From Cyclobacteriaceae bacterium (lineage in GTDB: Bacteria > Bacteroidota > Bacteroidia > Cytophagales > Cyclobacteriaceae), in contig JAHBTY010000001.1 of the NCBI GenBank assembly GCA_019638355.1, forward strand, positions 558,001-622,000: a stretch of 64,000 nt of DNA, written 5' to 3'. Position numbers and translations under genes: made by a program. Shown in pieces: positions 34,896 through 42,882 of this stretch. The notes under the pieces are model-generated. The model was not told the origin of the DNA. It saw nothing but the letters and a program-made list of their open reading frames with translations, and searched no databases. The first letter of the stretch is position 1, and each line of letters opens with the position of its first letter.

Positions 34896-35345
34896 ATGTC
34901 ACTCGAATCGGATATTCGTCAAGAACGTTTTCAAAGCGAGCATCACAAGGCAGCCATTAACATTTTGGTTACCGGAAGTTGGCTCTACAATCAGCATGCA
35001 AACTTTCTGAAGCAATACGATCTTACGCCCGAGCAATTTAATGTGCTGCGCATTCTGCGGGGCAGCTACCCCAAGCCAATGATGTTGCTGGATATAACAG
35101 CCCGCATGATTGATAAGAATAGTAACTGCACTCGGTTGGTAGAAAAATTGCGGCAAAAAGGTTGGGTAACGCGCGAGTTGTGTGCTACTAACCGCAGACA
35201 AGTTGATATTACTATAACTTCGAAAGGATTACAGCTATTGAAGCGCATCGATTCTTCTTCTGCCGAATGGCTTCAGACAATCCGCCAACTAACCAAATCA
35301 GAAGCAACAGAACTTAACCGGCTGTTGGATAAAATCCGGATTTAG
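34896..35345 (+). CDS. MarR family transcriptional regulator
   Basis: The 149-residue regulator has the MarR winged helix: YDLTPEQFNVLRILRGSYPK, MLLDITARMIDKNSNCTRLVEKL (recognition helix), and the wing region RRQVDITITSKGLQLL. The dimerisation helices are at the two ends. There is no conserved Cys in the usual redox-sensing position near the N-terminus; Cys residues occur in NSNCTRL and RELCATN. A perfect palindrome just upstream suggests autoregulation. It is divergent from the ClC operon and separated by 320 bp from amt. Confidence 0.9.
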   Translation: MSLESDIRQERFQSEHHKAAINILVTGSWLYNQHANFLKQYDLTPEQFNVLRILRGSYPKPMMLLDITARMIDKNSNCTRLVEKLRQKGWVTRELCATNRRQVDITITSKGLQLLKRIDSSSAEWLQTIRQLTKSEATELNRLLDKIRI

Positions 35346-35665
35346 TTTCTGGTTTTGTTACGCTTCTAAACCTTCCTCAATTCTTTTCATAAAAATTCGC
35401 AAACGGTTGAAACACGGTTGATGCTATCAAAAACGCATTACCTAAACCTTTTTTATTGATTTTTGTTAATCGTTGGTTAAATTTTAACCATCATTTTCAA
35501 AAATAATACTGTTTTTTTATAAACAGTATTAAAAAATACCCTATCGTAATCGAATTCTGTAATAATTATTTAAAACTGGGTTAAAATTTAATCATCACTT
35601 CGGATTCTTGTACACATAACCTAAACCCAGCCCCTTTCAATTAAACCCTTTTAACCCATTTCACT
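35346..35665. promoter_or_regulatory. Gene-free region upstream of amt with two strong palindromes
   Basis: No gene is visible in these 320 bp. The region holds TGGTTAAA-T-TTTAACCA (35474-35490), a perfect 8-bp inverted repeat. It also holds AATACTGTTT (35505-35514) with AAACAGTATT (35521-35530), a perfect 10-bp repeat with a 6-nt centre. A weaker relative of the first site (GGGTTAAAATTTAATC) starts at 35578. The run of sites before a nitrogen gene cluster suggests a regulator-rich promoter; the factor is unknown. The second palindrome could alternatively be a terminator for the MarR transcript. Confidence 0.55.
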
Positions 35666-36997
35666 ATGATTGAAGTTCTATCTGATTCTACCAACCTCGA
35701 TCCGGGCACAGCCGCTGCCCTGGCCGATTCGCTGCAGGCTCTCTCTGCGCGTATTACTGCGGCAGAAAATACTGCGGCCTTTACAACCAACAACGTATGG
35801 ATGATTTTATCGGCCGCGTTGGTTTTTATTATGTCGCTTGGCTTTTCATGCGTGGAGGCCGGCTTTACGCAAGCCAAAAACACTGTAAACATTCTTTTTA
35901 AAAATACAGTAGATACCGCCATAGGTATTGTTGTGTTTGCCTTGTTTGGCTTTGCCATTATGTATCCGGGCACTTTTAATGGTTGGCTGGGCTTTGCCGA
36001 TTCGGGTATTGGGTTAACACCCCCTGATGGGTACGAACCCATATCATATGCCAGTGGCCACTATACCTATTGGACCGATTTTTTATTTCAAGCTGTATTT
36101 TGTGCTACTGCTGCTACCATCGTTTCGGGTGCTGTAGCCGAGCGCATTAAAATCAGCGCCTACTTCATTTTTACACTTTTCCTTACGGGATTAATCTACC
36201 CGATTTTAGGAAGTTGGAAGTGGGGTGGCGGTTGGTTAAATGAATATGGCTTTTATGATTTTGCAGGCTCAACCATTGTACACTCGGTAGGTGGCTGGGC
36301 CGCATTGGCCGGAGTGATTATACTGGGTCCGCGTCTCGGTAAATATGATAACGGTTCTCCTAAAACATTTGCCAACTCATCAGTACCATTAGCAGTAATT
36401 GGTGTATTCCTGTTGTGGCTCGGTTGGTTCGGTTTCAATGGCGGTTCAGTTCTTTCTGCTGATCCCGAATTAATCTCATTGGTATGTGTTACTACTGCTC
36501 TGGCAGCTTGTACCGGTGGCCTGGGTGGTATGGTGGGTGGTTTAATCGCCTTCAAGCGCCTCGATCTAGGCATGGTATTAAACGGCATTCTTGCCGGGCT
36601 TGTAGGGATTACGGCTGGTGCCGATCAGATGTCGCCCAACGAAGCTTTATTCATTGGCTTACTTTGCGGATTGGTAGTTGTGTTTGCAGTAATCTTTTTC
36701 GATAAAGTAAAAATCGATGATCCTGTTGGAGCAATCTCTGTTCACTTAGTGTGTGGTATTATTGGTACGCTTGCAGTAGGTGTATTGGGTAATCTGGCCA
36801 GTGGAGAACAATTTGTAAAACAATTAGTAGGCGTTGCTGCTTACGGAGGCGGAGCCTTTGTGGGTTCGCTCATCGTATTCTTCATACTGAATAAAGTAAT
36901 GAAAGGTGGTATCCGGGTATCGGCTCAGCACGAAAAAGAAGGTCTCGATAGTCATGAGCATGGTATGCGTGGTTACACCATTACCTATGAAGAATAA
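35666..36997 (+). CDS. amt: Ammonium transporter (Amt/MEP/Rh family)
   Basis: The 443-residue protein has an N-terminal segment of about 40 residues before the first core helix, then eleven helices. Family motifs visible are SLGFSCVEAGFTQAKNTVNI, AERIKISAYFIF, GSWKWGGGWL, FAGSTIVHSVGGWAALAG (pore His) and WLGWFGFNGGS. The second conserved His region is VHLVCGIIGTLAVG. It moves ammonium across the inner membrane. No GlnB/GlnK gene lies next to it. It begins a cluster with a porin and a glutamine synthetase, so the cluster takes up and assimilates ammonium. Confidence 0.95.
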   Translation: MIEVLSDSTNLDPGTAAALADSLQALSARITAAENTAAFTTNNVWMILSAALVFIMSLGFSCVEAGFTQAKNTVNILFKNTVDTAIGIVVFALFGFAIMYPGTFNGWLGFADSGIGLTPPDGYEPISYASGHYTYWTDFLFQAVFCATAATIVSGAVAERIKISAYFIFTLFLTGLIYPILGSWKWGGGWLNEYGFYDFAGSTIVHSVGGWAALAGVIILGPRLGKYDNGSPKTFANSSVPLAVIGVFLLWLGWFGFNGGSVLSADPELISLVCVTTALAACTGGLGGMVGGLIAFKRLDLGMVLNGILAGLVGITAGADQMSPNEALFIGLLCGLVVVFAVIFFDKVKIDDPVGAISVHLVCGIIGTLAVGVLGNLASGEQFVKQLVGVAAYGGGAFVGSLIVFFILNKVMKGGIRVSAQHEKEGLDSHEHGMRGYTITYEE

Positions 36998-37006
36998 CTA
37001 AAAAAA

Positions 37007-37108
37007 TTGCCATGCACGTTGCGCCAGCCGGGCCTTCGTGTATGGCAAAAAAAACACCAGGAAGTCTCAGCTGAATAATTGCAGTCATCCACTGAGAATC
37101 TCCCTGGT
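37007..37108 (+). promoter_or_regulatory. Structured leader between amt and the porin gene
   Basis: Two stem-loops are visible. The first pairs TTGCCATGCACG (37007-37018) with CGTGTATGGCAA (37037-37048), with one G-T pair. The second has an outer stem ACCAGG/CCTGGT (37056-37061, 37103-37108) and an inner stem TCTCAG/CTGAGA (37065-37070, 37092-37097). The first is followed by A residues, not T, on the plus strand, so it is not an ordinary forward terminator. It could be an attenuator, a processing site or an mRNA stabiliser. Confidence 0.5.
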
Positions 37109-37137
37109 CATTGTTAAAAATAACAACCCTCAAAATT

Positions 37138-38376
37138 ATGAAAAACCTTAAAAGTGTATTGTCACTAGTAGTAGTTATTACAGTATCGGTAAACGCATTT
37201 GCACAAGAAACACCGGTGTATGCATCGGCCAACACAAACGATAAAGAGAAAAAGGAAAAAGAAGCAGTGAAGAGCGAAGCAACAACTGAATCAGTTAAAG
37301 AAGAAGAAACAGAACCAACGTTTACCTTATCGGGTTCGATTGATACATACTTTCATTCTTCCTTTGGTTATCGTAATGGCGGTACAGTTGCACCATCTAC
37401 ATCATTTGCTGATTTAAAAGGATTTTCATTGGGTATGGTAAACCTGATTGCTGCCTATTCAGGTGAGAAGGTTGGCTTTGTTGGTGACGTAGTGTTTGGC
37501 CCGCGCGGCCAGGCGGCAGTATTTGGTACTGCATCCGGTCAGGCTATTATTAACCAGGCTTATGCCTATTATAAATTTAACGACAAGGTTACACTTAACC
37601 TTGGGCAGTTCAATACATTTCTTGGTTATGAAGTAATTTCTCCTGCTGTAAACTTTCATTACTCCACCTCTTATTTGTTTTCGTGGGGCCCTTTCAATCA
37701 TACCGGTGCGCGTTTTGACTATACCGGTGAAAGTGGTTTTGTGGCGAAAGTAGCCGTAATGAACCCAACCGACATTGTAGAGTTTAACCCGGTAAATACC
37801 TACACCCTTGGCTTACAACTTGGTAAAACTTCTGATGCCGGTGGCGTATGGTTAAACTTTTTGTATGGCGATCAGGATGGCAAGTTCGATGAGGATGACG
37901 GAAGCCTGCAACCGGGTGATGCTTCGGCAGGTAGTTTATTTCAGGGCGATATTACCTTGGGATATAACGTAGGTGAAAAGTTTTACATCGGCCTGAATAC
38001 GTCTTACCAAACAGTAGCGGCTGGTCAGTCGGTTGCTGTTGGTGGTGCTATTGAAGACGCAGGTGGCGATCCATCTTCCTTCTTTGGTGTTGCACTTTAT
38101 CCAAAAGTTACATTATCAGAAACCTTCGCACTTGGCTTACGTGCAGAGTATTTCGCTATCAAAAATTATCACTTGCCTTTGTTTGGTCTTGATAATGAAG
38201 GCAACGGTAACGTGATGGAGTTTACACTTTCAGGAAATTATAAAGTAGGGGGCTTAACCTTTATTCCGGAGTTGCGCGTGGACATGACATCCGAAAATTC
38301 ATTCAACAAAAAATTTGAAGCCGTAGATAAAAAGATTTTGCCAACCTTAAACCTGGCAGCTGTCTATAAATTTTAA
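37138..38376 (+). CDS. BBP2-type outer-membrane beta-barrel porin
   Basis: The 412-residue protein starts at ATG 37138 (MKNLKSVLSLVVVITVSVNAFAQ), giving a signal peptide; an ATG at 37111 would add nine residues. After a charged Lys/Glu-rich linker (residues 30-60) the alternating strands of a BBP2/OmpL-like barrel begin (TLSGSIDTYFHSSFGY). NQAYAYYKFNDKVTLNLGQF and SYLFSWGPFNHTGARFDYTG follow, and it ends in an aromatic residue (AAVYKF) as expected for BAM recognition. BBP2 porins often sit beside amt genes. It probably admits ammonium or small nitrogen compounds. Confidence 0.88.
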   Translation: MKNLKSVLSLVVVITVSVNAFAQETPVYASANTNDKEKKEKEAVKSEATTESVKEEETEPTFTLSGSIDTYFHSSFGYRNGGTVAPSTSFADLKGFSLGMVNLIAAYSGEKVGFVGDVVFGPRGQAAVFGTASGQAIINQAYAYYKFNDKVTLNLGQFNTFLGYEVISPAVNFHYSTSYLFSWGPFNHTGARFDYTGESGFVAKVAVMNPTDIVEFNPVNTYTLGLQLGKTSDAGGVWLNFLYGDQDGKFDEDDGSLQPGDASAGSLFQGDITLGYNVGEKFYIGLNTSYQTVAAGQSVAVGGAIEDAGGDPSSFFGVALYPKVTLSETFALGLRAEYFAIKNYHLPLFGLDNEGNGNVMEFTLSGNYKVGGLTFIPELRVDMTSENSFNKKFEAVDKKILPTLNLAAVYKF

Positions 38377-38403
38377 TTCATCAATAATTAATCAAAACTA
38401 CCT

Positions 38404-39462
38404 ATGTCAAAAACAAAACTTGAGTACATCTGGCTGGATGGCTACACACCCACCCAAAGCCTGCGCAGTAAAACTAAAATTGTAAAAAACTTTAACGGCA
38501 CATTAGAAGAATGCCCCATGTGGTCGTTCGATGGAAGTTCCACCGAACAGGCACCAGGCGGCTCAAGCGATTGCTTGCTTCAACCGGTAGCCATCTTTAC
38601 CGATCCCGCAAGGAAAGATGCCTACCTGGTAATGTGCGAAGTATTAAGTCCCGATGGAACCCCACATCCAACAAACGGCCGCGCTACAATTGAAGATGAC
38701 GACCGCGACTTCTGGTTTGGTTTTGAACAGGAGTACTTCCTGTGGGACCCGGGCACTAACAAGCCGCTTGGCTTTCCGGAGAATGGCTACCCCGCACCTC
38801 AAGGTCCGTACTATTGCTCAGTAGGCGCCAAGAATGCATTTGGCCGTTCTATTGTTGAAGAACATTTGGATTATTGTCTTGCAGCAGGCATTAACGTGGA
38901 AGGTATTAATGCCGAAGTAGCACCCGGTCAGTGGGAGTTTCAGATTTTTGCCAAAGGAGCAAAAGAAGCAGGCGACCAGGTGTGGGTAGCTCGTTATTTA
39001 TTGGAACGCACTGCCGAAAAATATGGCGTAGCTATTAACTGGCATTGCAAACCATTAGGTGCAACAGATTGGAATGGTTCGGGCATGCATGCCAACTTCT
39101 CTAACTCGCTGTTGCGCGAAGCCGGATCGAAAGACATATACGATATGGTGTGCAAAGCATTTGCACCGTATGTAAAAGAACACATTGCTGTGTATGGTGC
39201 CGATAACCACTTACGGTTAACGGGCAAACACGAAACACAAAGCATCGATAAATTCTCGTATGGTATTTCCGATAGGGGCGCCTCTATCCGCATTCCGATT
39301 GCCACTGTTGAAAACGGATGGAAAGGATGGTTGGAAGATCGCAGACCCAACTCGGCAGCTGACCCTTACAAAGTGGCGGCCCGCATTATCACAACTGTGA
39401 AAACTGTGGATCAGCCAGAACCCGTTTTGGTTGGCGTGAATGGCAACGGAAAAGGGAGGTAG
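38404..39462 (+). CDS. glnII: Glutamine synthetase, eukaryotic-type GSII
   Basis: The 352-residue length and motifs fit GSII and not the larger GSI or GSIII. Beta-grasp domain: EECPMWSFDGSSTEQAPG. Catalytic domain: FGFEQEYFL, QGPYYCSVG, NAEVAPGQWEFQIF, NWHCKPLGATDWNGSGMHANFS, LRLTGKHETQ and SIRIPIATV. It makes glutamine from glutamate, ammonium and ATP in the cytoplasm. It follows the porin gene after 27 nt and has a terminator behind it, so it is the last gene of the nitrogen cluster. Confidence 0.95.
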   Translation: MSKTKLEYIWLDGYTPTQSLRSKTKIVKNFNGTLEECPMWSFDGSSTEQAPGGSSDCLLQPVAIFTDPARKDAYLVMCEVLSPDGTPHPTNGRATIEDDDRDFWFGFEQEYFLWDPGTNKPLGFPENGYPAPQGPYYCSVGAKNAFGRSIVEEHLDYCLAAGINVEGINAEVAPGQWEFQIFAKGAKEAGDQVWVARYLLERTAEKYGVAINWHCKPLGATDWNGSGMHANFSNSLLREAGSKDIYDMVCKAFAPYVKEHIAVYGADNHLRLTGKHETQSIDKFSYGISDRGASIRIPIATVENGWKGWLEDRRPNSAADPYKVAARIITTVKTVDQPEPVLVGVNGNGKGR

Positions 39463-39486
39463 ACTTTTCCGTGTGTGAAGTGAAAG

Positions 39487-39513
39487 GGAGAGGCGCAAGC
39501 TTCTCCTTTTTTT
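39487..39513 (+). terminator. Rho-independent terminator after GSII
   Basis: GGAGA-G-GC, a GCAA tetraloop, then GC-T-TCTCC forms an 8-bp stem with one internal mismatch (39487-39506). Seven T residues follow. The GNRA-type loop and T run are typical. Confidence 0.85.
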
Positions 39514-39821
39514 ATGAGCACCATTTAAAGGTGTATCAATTATTAGAAAGTTATTAGAATTAAGAAATTACAGAGGCCTTTCTTTCTGCTCAATTTTAAG
39601 CTTTTAGCCCGAAAATAGCCTTGATTTAAATCGCAACCGGTTGCGCCCGAAGGCCTGATTATTATTTGCGAGGCCTTGTACACAGCACATGGGTTTTAAA
39701 AATACCCTCCAGTAATTATAGAAAAATTTGAGTTTGCTCACTCAAAGCGCTACCGCACAGGAGCTTCCGTTTTTTGGGCTGCATTTCACATTAAATTGGT
39801 GTAAACATTAAATCAGAAACC
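39514..39821. promoter_or_regulatory. Gene-free region with a LacI-type palindrome and a second inverted repeat
   Basis: No gene is visible. CGCAACCGGTTGCG (39632-39645) is a perfect 14-bp palindrome with a central CG, the form of LacI/GalR-family operators. TTTGAGT (39727-39733) and ACTCAAA (39740-39746) form a 7-bp inverted repeat with a 6-nt centre. Both lie ahead of a 70-residue gene. No LacI-family gene is in the window. Confidence 0.5.
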
Positions 39822-40034
39822 ATGAACAACTTGATAGACATTAGCCGTAACGACCTACTGAAGCAGGAATTAAAATCCAAGTATGTGGATTTATCCGATG
39901 CAGAAATCAACCGGGTGGACACATCCTTGGAGCAGTTGGTAGAAAACATTTCCAGCAAAACCAACCAGCAAAAAGAAGCGGTAGCTCGCGAAGTAGAAGA
40001 ATCATTGGCCTACGCCAAATCAAAATCACTTTAA
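39822..40034 (+). CDS. Small acidic helical hypothetical protein
   Basis: The 70-residue protein is highly charged and predicted helical (NDLLKQELKSKYVDLSDAEI, then VDTSLEQLVENISSKTNQQK). It has no Cys, no membrane helix and no signal peptide. I do not recognise the family; size and composition resemble small stress-induced cytoplasmic proteins. It has its own upstream regulatory region and its own terminator, so it is a monocistronic gene. Confidence 0.75.
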   Translation: MNNLIDISRNDLLKQELKSKYVDLSDAEINRVDTSLEQLVENISSKTNQQKEAVAREVEESLAYAKSKSL

Positions 40035-40056
40035 CACAACAAACAATTTACCCGGA

Positions 40057-40085
40057 AAGGTCGCTGCCAAACAGCGGCCTTTTTT
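40057..40085 (+). terminator. Rho-independent terminator after the small acidic gene
   Basis: AAAGGTCGCTG (40057-40067) pairs with CAGCGGCCTTT (40073-40083), with one T-G pair, around a CCAAA loop and followed by further T residues. Confidence 0.9.
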
Positions 40086-40122
40086 GTTTGAATATAAAGC
40101 AAGCTTTGAATTCTTTTGAACT

Positions 40123-40725
40123 ATGTTTCAACTGGAATTTCAAAATGTTATAGTTGATCACAACCCGAATGTTGGTCAGGATTTATTTCCGGAAATAGAA
40201 AAAGCATACACGCACCACAGCAGGCACTACCACACGCTTGCGCATTTAGATCAGTTGGTTAGTGAATTAAAGCCGTTGCGCGATCAGTTTAGTTGTTGGC
40301 CCACAGTAGTGTTTGCCATTGCCTACCACGATTTTGTGTATAACGCCACACGAAAAGACAATGAAGAAAAAAGTGCGGCTTTTGCTGCTGCACGATTGAA
40401 ACAAATTGCTTTTCCGGAATCAGAAATAGAACGCTGCCTGGCATTTATCAATGCAACAAAAAAACACCAACCTGTTAATCGTGAAGTTGATTTATTTACC
40501 GATGCCGACCTGAGCATTCTGGGTGCAACACCCGGGCGTTACCAAAACTATGCAGCCGAAGTGCGAAAAGAATATTCCGTCTATCCCGATTTGTTGTACA
40601 AGCCTGGAAGAAAGAAAGTGTTACTACATTTTTTAGCGATGAATCGAATCTATAAGACAAATGAGTTTTACGAAAAGTATGAGGTAAGGGCAAGAATAAA
40701 TATGGAGTCTGAGTTGCATTTATGA
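40123..40725 (+). CDS. HD-superfamily metal-dependent phosphohydrolase
   Basis: The 200-residue protein has the HD pattern of the predicted metal-dependent HD superfamily: HHSRHYHTLAHL (residues 31-42), the central His-Asp in AIAYHDFVYN near residue 68, and FTDADLSILG near residue 126. It is a soluble cytoplasmic hydrolase, probably of a nucleotide or phosphomonoester; the substrate is unknown. Start ATG 40123. Confidence 0.85.
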   Translation: MFQLEFQNVIVDHNPNVGQDLFPEIEKAYTHHSRHYHTLAHLDQLVSELKPLRDQFSCWPTVVFAIAYHDFVYNATRKDNEEKSAAFAAARLKQIAFPESEIERCLAFINATKKHQPVNREVDLFTDADLSILGATPGRYQNYAAEVRKEYSVYPDLLYKPGRKKVLLHFLAMNRIYKTNEFYEKYEVRARINMESELHL

Positions 40726-40762
40726 CGCTGGATATATTACTTAACTAAGCCAATCAGTTAAT

Positions 40763-41302
40763 ATGGAGCAACAAGACAATTTGATAACCTCGGAGTTTAT
40801 TACATGCGAAAATTGCAATGCTCAGGTTGTAAGTACAGTTAAATTTTGTAACTCCTGCAGCTTTCCTGTAGCCGGAAGTGAAGATGATAAACGAAGTTTT
40901 CGATTATCAATAGGGAGCAAAAAACGACAGGTAAAAGATGCAGAAGAAAAAATTAAAACCTGTAAAACGATAATCTACATTTTAGCTGGTTTACTATTTA
41001 TTAGCGGCCTGGTGGTTGGTTTCGCTCAAGATGATTATGCCTCTATGATTGTAAACCTTTGCATTAGTTTATTGTACTTGATACTTGCCGCATGGAGTGA
41101 AAAAAATCCTTTTGGAGCGATCCTCACTGCCTTTATCATTTATGTAACATTAATCCTTATCAACTTTATTGTTGAACCCGCAACGCTCTTTAGTGGGTTG
41201 CTCTTCAAAATATTATTTATTGGTGCTTTTGTAAAGGGAGTTCGATCGGCCAAAGAGGCAAAAGATATTTTAGTTGAGTTAGAAAAAACTAAAAGTTTGT
41301 GA
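40763..41302 (+). CDS. Zinc-ribbon membrane protein
   Basis: The 179-residue protein has an N-terminal zinc ribbon (CENCNAQ ... FCNSCSFPV, residues 15-36). A charged linker and four hydrophobic helices follow (about residues 72-160), then a charged cytoplasmic tail. No catalytic motif is visible. It overlaps the following zinc-ribbon CPBP protease gene by 4 bp (GTGA), and both carry the same type of ribbon. The two probably act together. Confidence 0.75.
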   Translation: MEQQDNLITSEFITCENCNAQVVSTVKFCNSCSFPVAGSEDDKRSFRLSIGSKKRQVKDAEEKIKTCKTIIYILAGLLFISGLVVGFAQDDYASMIVNLCISLLYLILAAWSEKNPFGAILTAFIIYVTLILINFIVEPATLFSGLLFKILFIGAFVKGVRSAKEAKDILVELEKTKSL

Positions 41303-42054
41303 GCGAAATTTCCAAAGAGTTATCGTGTCAATATTGCAATGAAAAAATTGCCGCATCTGATGTGTTTTGTGGCCAATGTGGACAGCCGATAGACGAAAAA
41401 TCAGAGGTAAAAGAAGATGTATTTAATGCCCTGCAACCAGCACTCCTTTATTACTTTATTACTTTTCTGCTATTAGCTACCTACAAACTAACATCCTTCT
41501 TTCCAGAAGGCTTTGACGGATTTATCCTGGTTTCGGTAATTGATGTACTGATTGTGTTGGTTTTCTGGCACCATAATTTTGACGAACTGCGTGAGCTCTG
41601 GTCGCTCAAAAAAATTAAAATCGGTCTAATTACTGTTACGATTCTATTTGCTGTTTTGGCAGCGCTCGTTGTATCTCTTATTGCCGCATTCCTAAATCGG
41701 TCCATTTATGAGGAAGTGTATTATGAGACCACACTGTATGAAGAAAGTCCATTTCCGTTTTTGGTGGCTACTTTATTGGTTGCCGTTCAACCTGCAATAT
41801 TTGAAGAAGTTGCTTTCAGAGGTTTTCTATTTAATTATTTGAAAAAAGTAACAACACCTACCAGCGCTATTTATGTGACCGCATTCCTGTTTGGTGTAAT
41901 ACATTTGCAATTCATCAGCTTGCTATGGCTAATACCCATGGGATTAATTTTTGCGTACAGCCGTAATCGGTACAATACTCTATGGTATGGAGTATTCGGA
42001 CACTTTGCTTACAATTTTACGATAACAGCAATAAATTTCTGGAATGTTGGGTAA
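41299..42054 (+). CDS. Zinc-ribbon CPBP-family intramembrane metalloprotease
   Basis: The 251-residue protein has an N-terminal zinc ribbon (CQYCNEKI ... FCGQCGQPI, residues 10-31), then membrane helices. The CPBP (Rce1-like) motifs are EEVAFRGFLF (Glu169/170, Arg174), FGVIHLQF (His) and FGHFAYNF (His and Asn). The family cleaves membrane-embedded substrates or acts in peptide modification and immunity. The GTG start at 41299 overlaps the upstream stop; an ATG start would lose the ribbon. The substrate is unknown. Confidence 0.88.
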   Translation: MSEISKELSCQYCNEKIAASDVFCGQCGQPIDEKSEVKEDVFNALQPALLYYFITFLLLATYKLTSFFPEGFDGFILVSVIDVLIVLVFWHHNFDELRELWSLKKIKIGLITVTILFAVLAALVVSLIAAFLNRSIYEEVYYETTLYEESPFPFLVATLLVAVQPAIFEEVAFRGFLFNYLKKVTTPTSAIYVTAFLFGVIHLQFISLLWLIPMGLIFAYSRNRYNTLWYGVFGHFAYNFTITAINFWNVG

Positions 42055-42078
42055 GTGTTATTGCGCTACAGGACTTAA

Positions 42079-42798
42079 TTATCGAAATAACCGCTTCAAC
42101 TTCCACCACACACTACGCGGACTGTACCTGCGCACTGACACTGCTCCGCCTACTATAATTTCTCCTAACAACATTTCCTCATCTTGTTGCATAACGATTT
42201 TTAGGTTGTTAGTATGCTGGTATGGATTTATTGCAACCTCAACTGTTTTTAATCCAATAAAAGAAACTACCACTGTTTCGCTGGGTTGTGGATGGGGGAT
42301 GGTTAATTCAAATCTGCCAGTGGAATCGGTTACGGTTCCATAGGTGGAACCTTTGCGAAGTATGTTTACACCGGGTAGCCCAAGTGAGTCCATAGCATCT
42401 ACCACTATACCCGAAACAGTGATAGAATTCACTTCTTGAACTAGCTTCGGCTTGGTTTGTTTAACTACCTCTTCTTGTAAAATTGTGGTGGAGGTTTGAG
42501 CCTCTGCGGTTTCATGTCCCAGTAGCATTAAGAAAGCAACAAAGGCTGCCCACGCTGAATGTGTTTTGGAGGTAGTTGCCATTTCCGGATAGATTTTTAG
42601 TTGCTGTTGTTTAAATCTTCCGCAAGTTGCCTGCGAGCTGTGGTTGAAAAAATGCTTGATCTCATCATCGGTCCACGCGGTAAAGTCGATTACTTCTTTT
42701 TGACAGGCTCCGCAAAACTTACCTTTTTGTGTGGGTGTAAACGTGTTCCAATCTTCGTGGCACGGGGTGGGCACGGTAAGGGCAAATTGTTTTTTCAT
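42079..42798 (-). CDS. Carboxypeptidase-regulatory-like protein with cytoplasmic Cys domain
   Basis: The 239-residue protein has three parts. Residues 1-70 hold a Cys-rich segment (CHEDWNTFTPTQKGKFCGACQKE ... CGRF) with the look of a metal site. One hydrophobic helix lies near residues 80-97. A carboxypeptidase D-like beta sandwich then spans about 128-210 (VSGIVVDAMDSLGLPGVNIL, GTVTDSTGRFELTIP). A basic tail ends the protein (VRRYSPRSVWWKLKRLFR). The outside domain is common in Bacteroidota surface proteins; the inside Cys domain suggests signalling across the membrane. The function is unknown. Confidence 0.8.
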   Translation of the reverse strand: MKKQFALTVPTPCHEDWNTFTPTQKGKFCGACQKEVIDFTAWTDDEIKHFFNHSSQATCGRFKQQQLKIYPEMATTSKTHSAWAAFVAFLMLLGHETAEAQTSTTILQEEVVKQTKPKLVQEVNSITVSGIVVDAMDSLGLPGVNILRKGSTYGTVTDSTGRFELTIPHPQPSETVVVSFIGLKTVEVAINPYQHTNNLKIVMQQDEEMLLGEIIVGGAVSVRRYSPRSVWWKLKRLFR

Positions 42799-42882
42799 GG
42801 TTCAGGATTTAATCATAAGATGCCTGGCTTATCCTGTTTCCATAAAACCTTTTCTTAAATTTCTGGTGTTATCCCCAAACAA

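Noticed and set aside
37007-37048. Forward intrinsic terminator after amt
   Set aside because: The stem is followed by A residues, not T, on the plus strand; a T run exists only on the opposite strand, where no gene ends.
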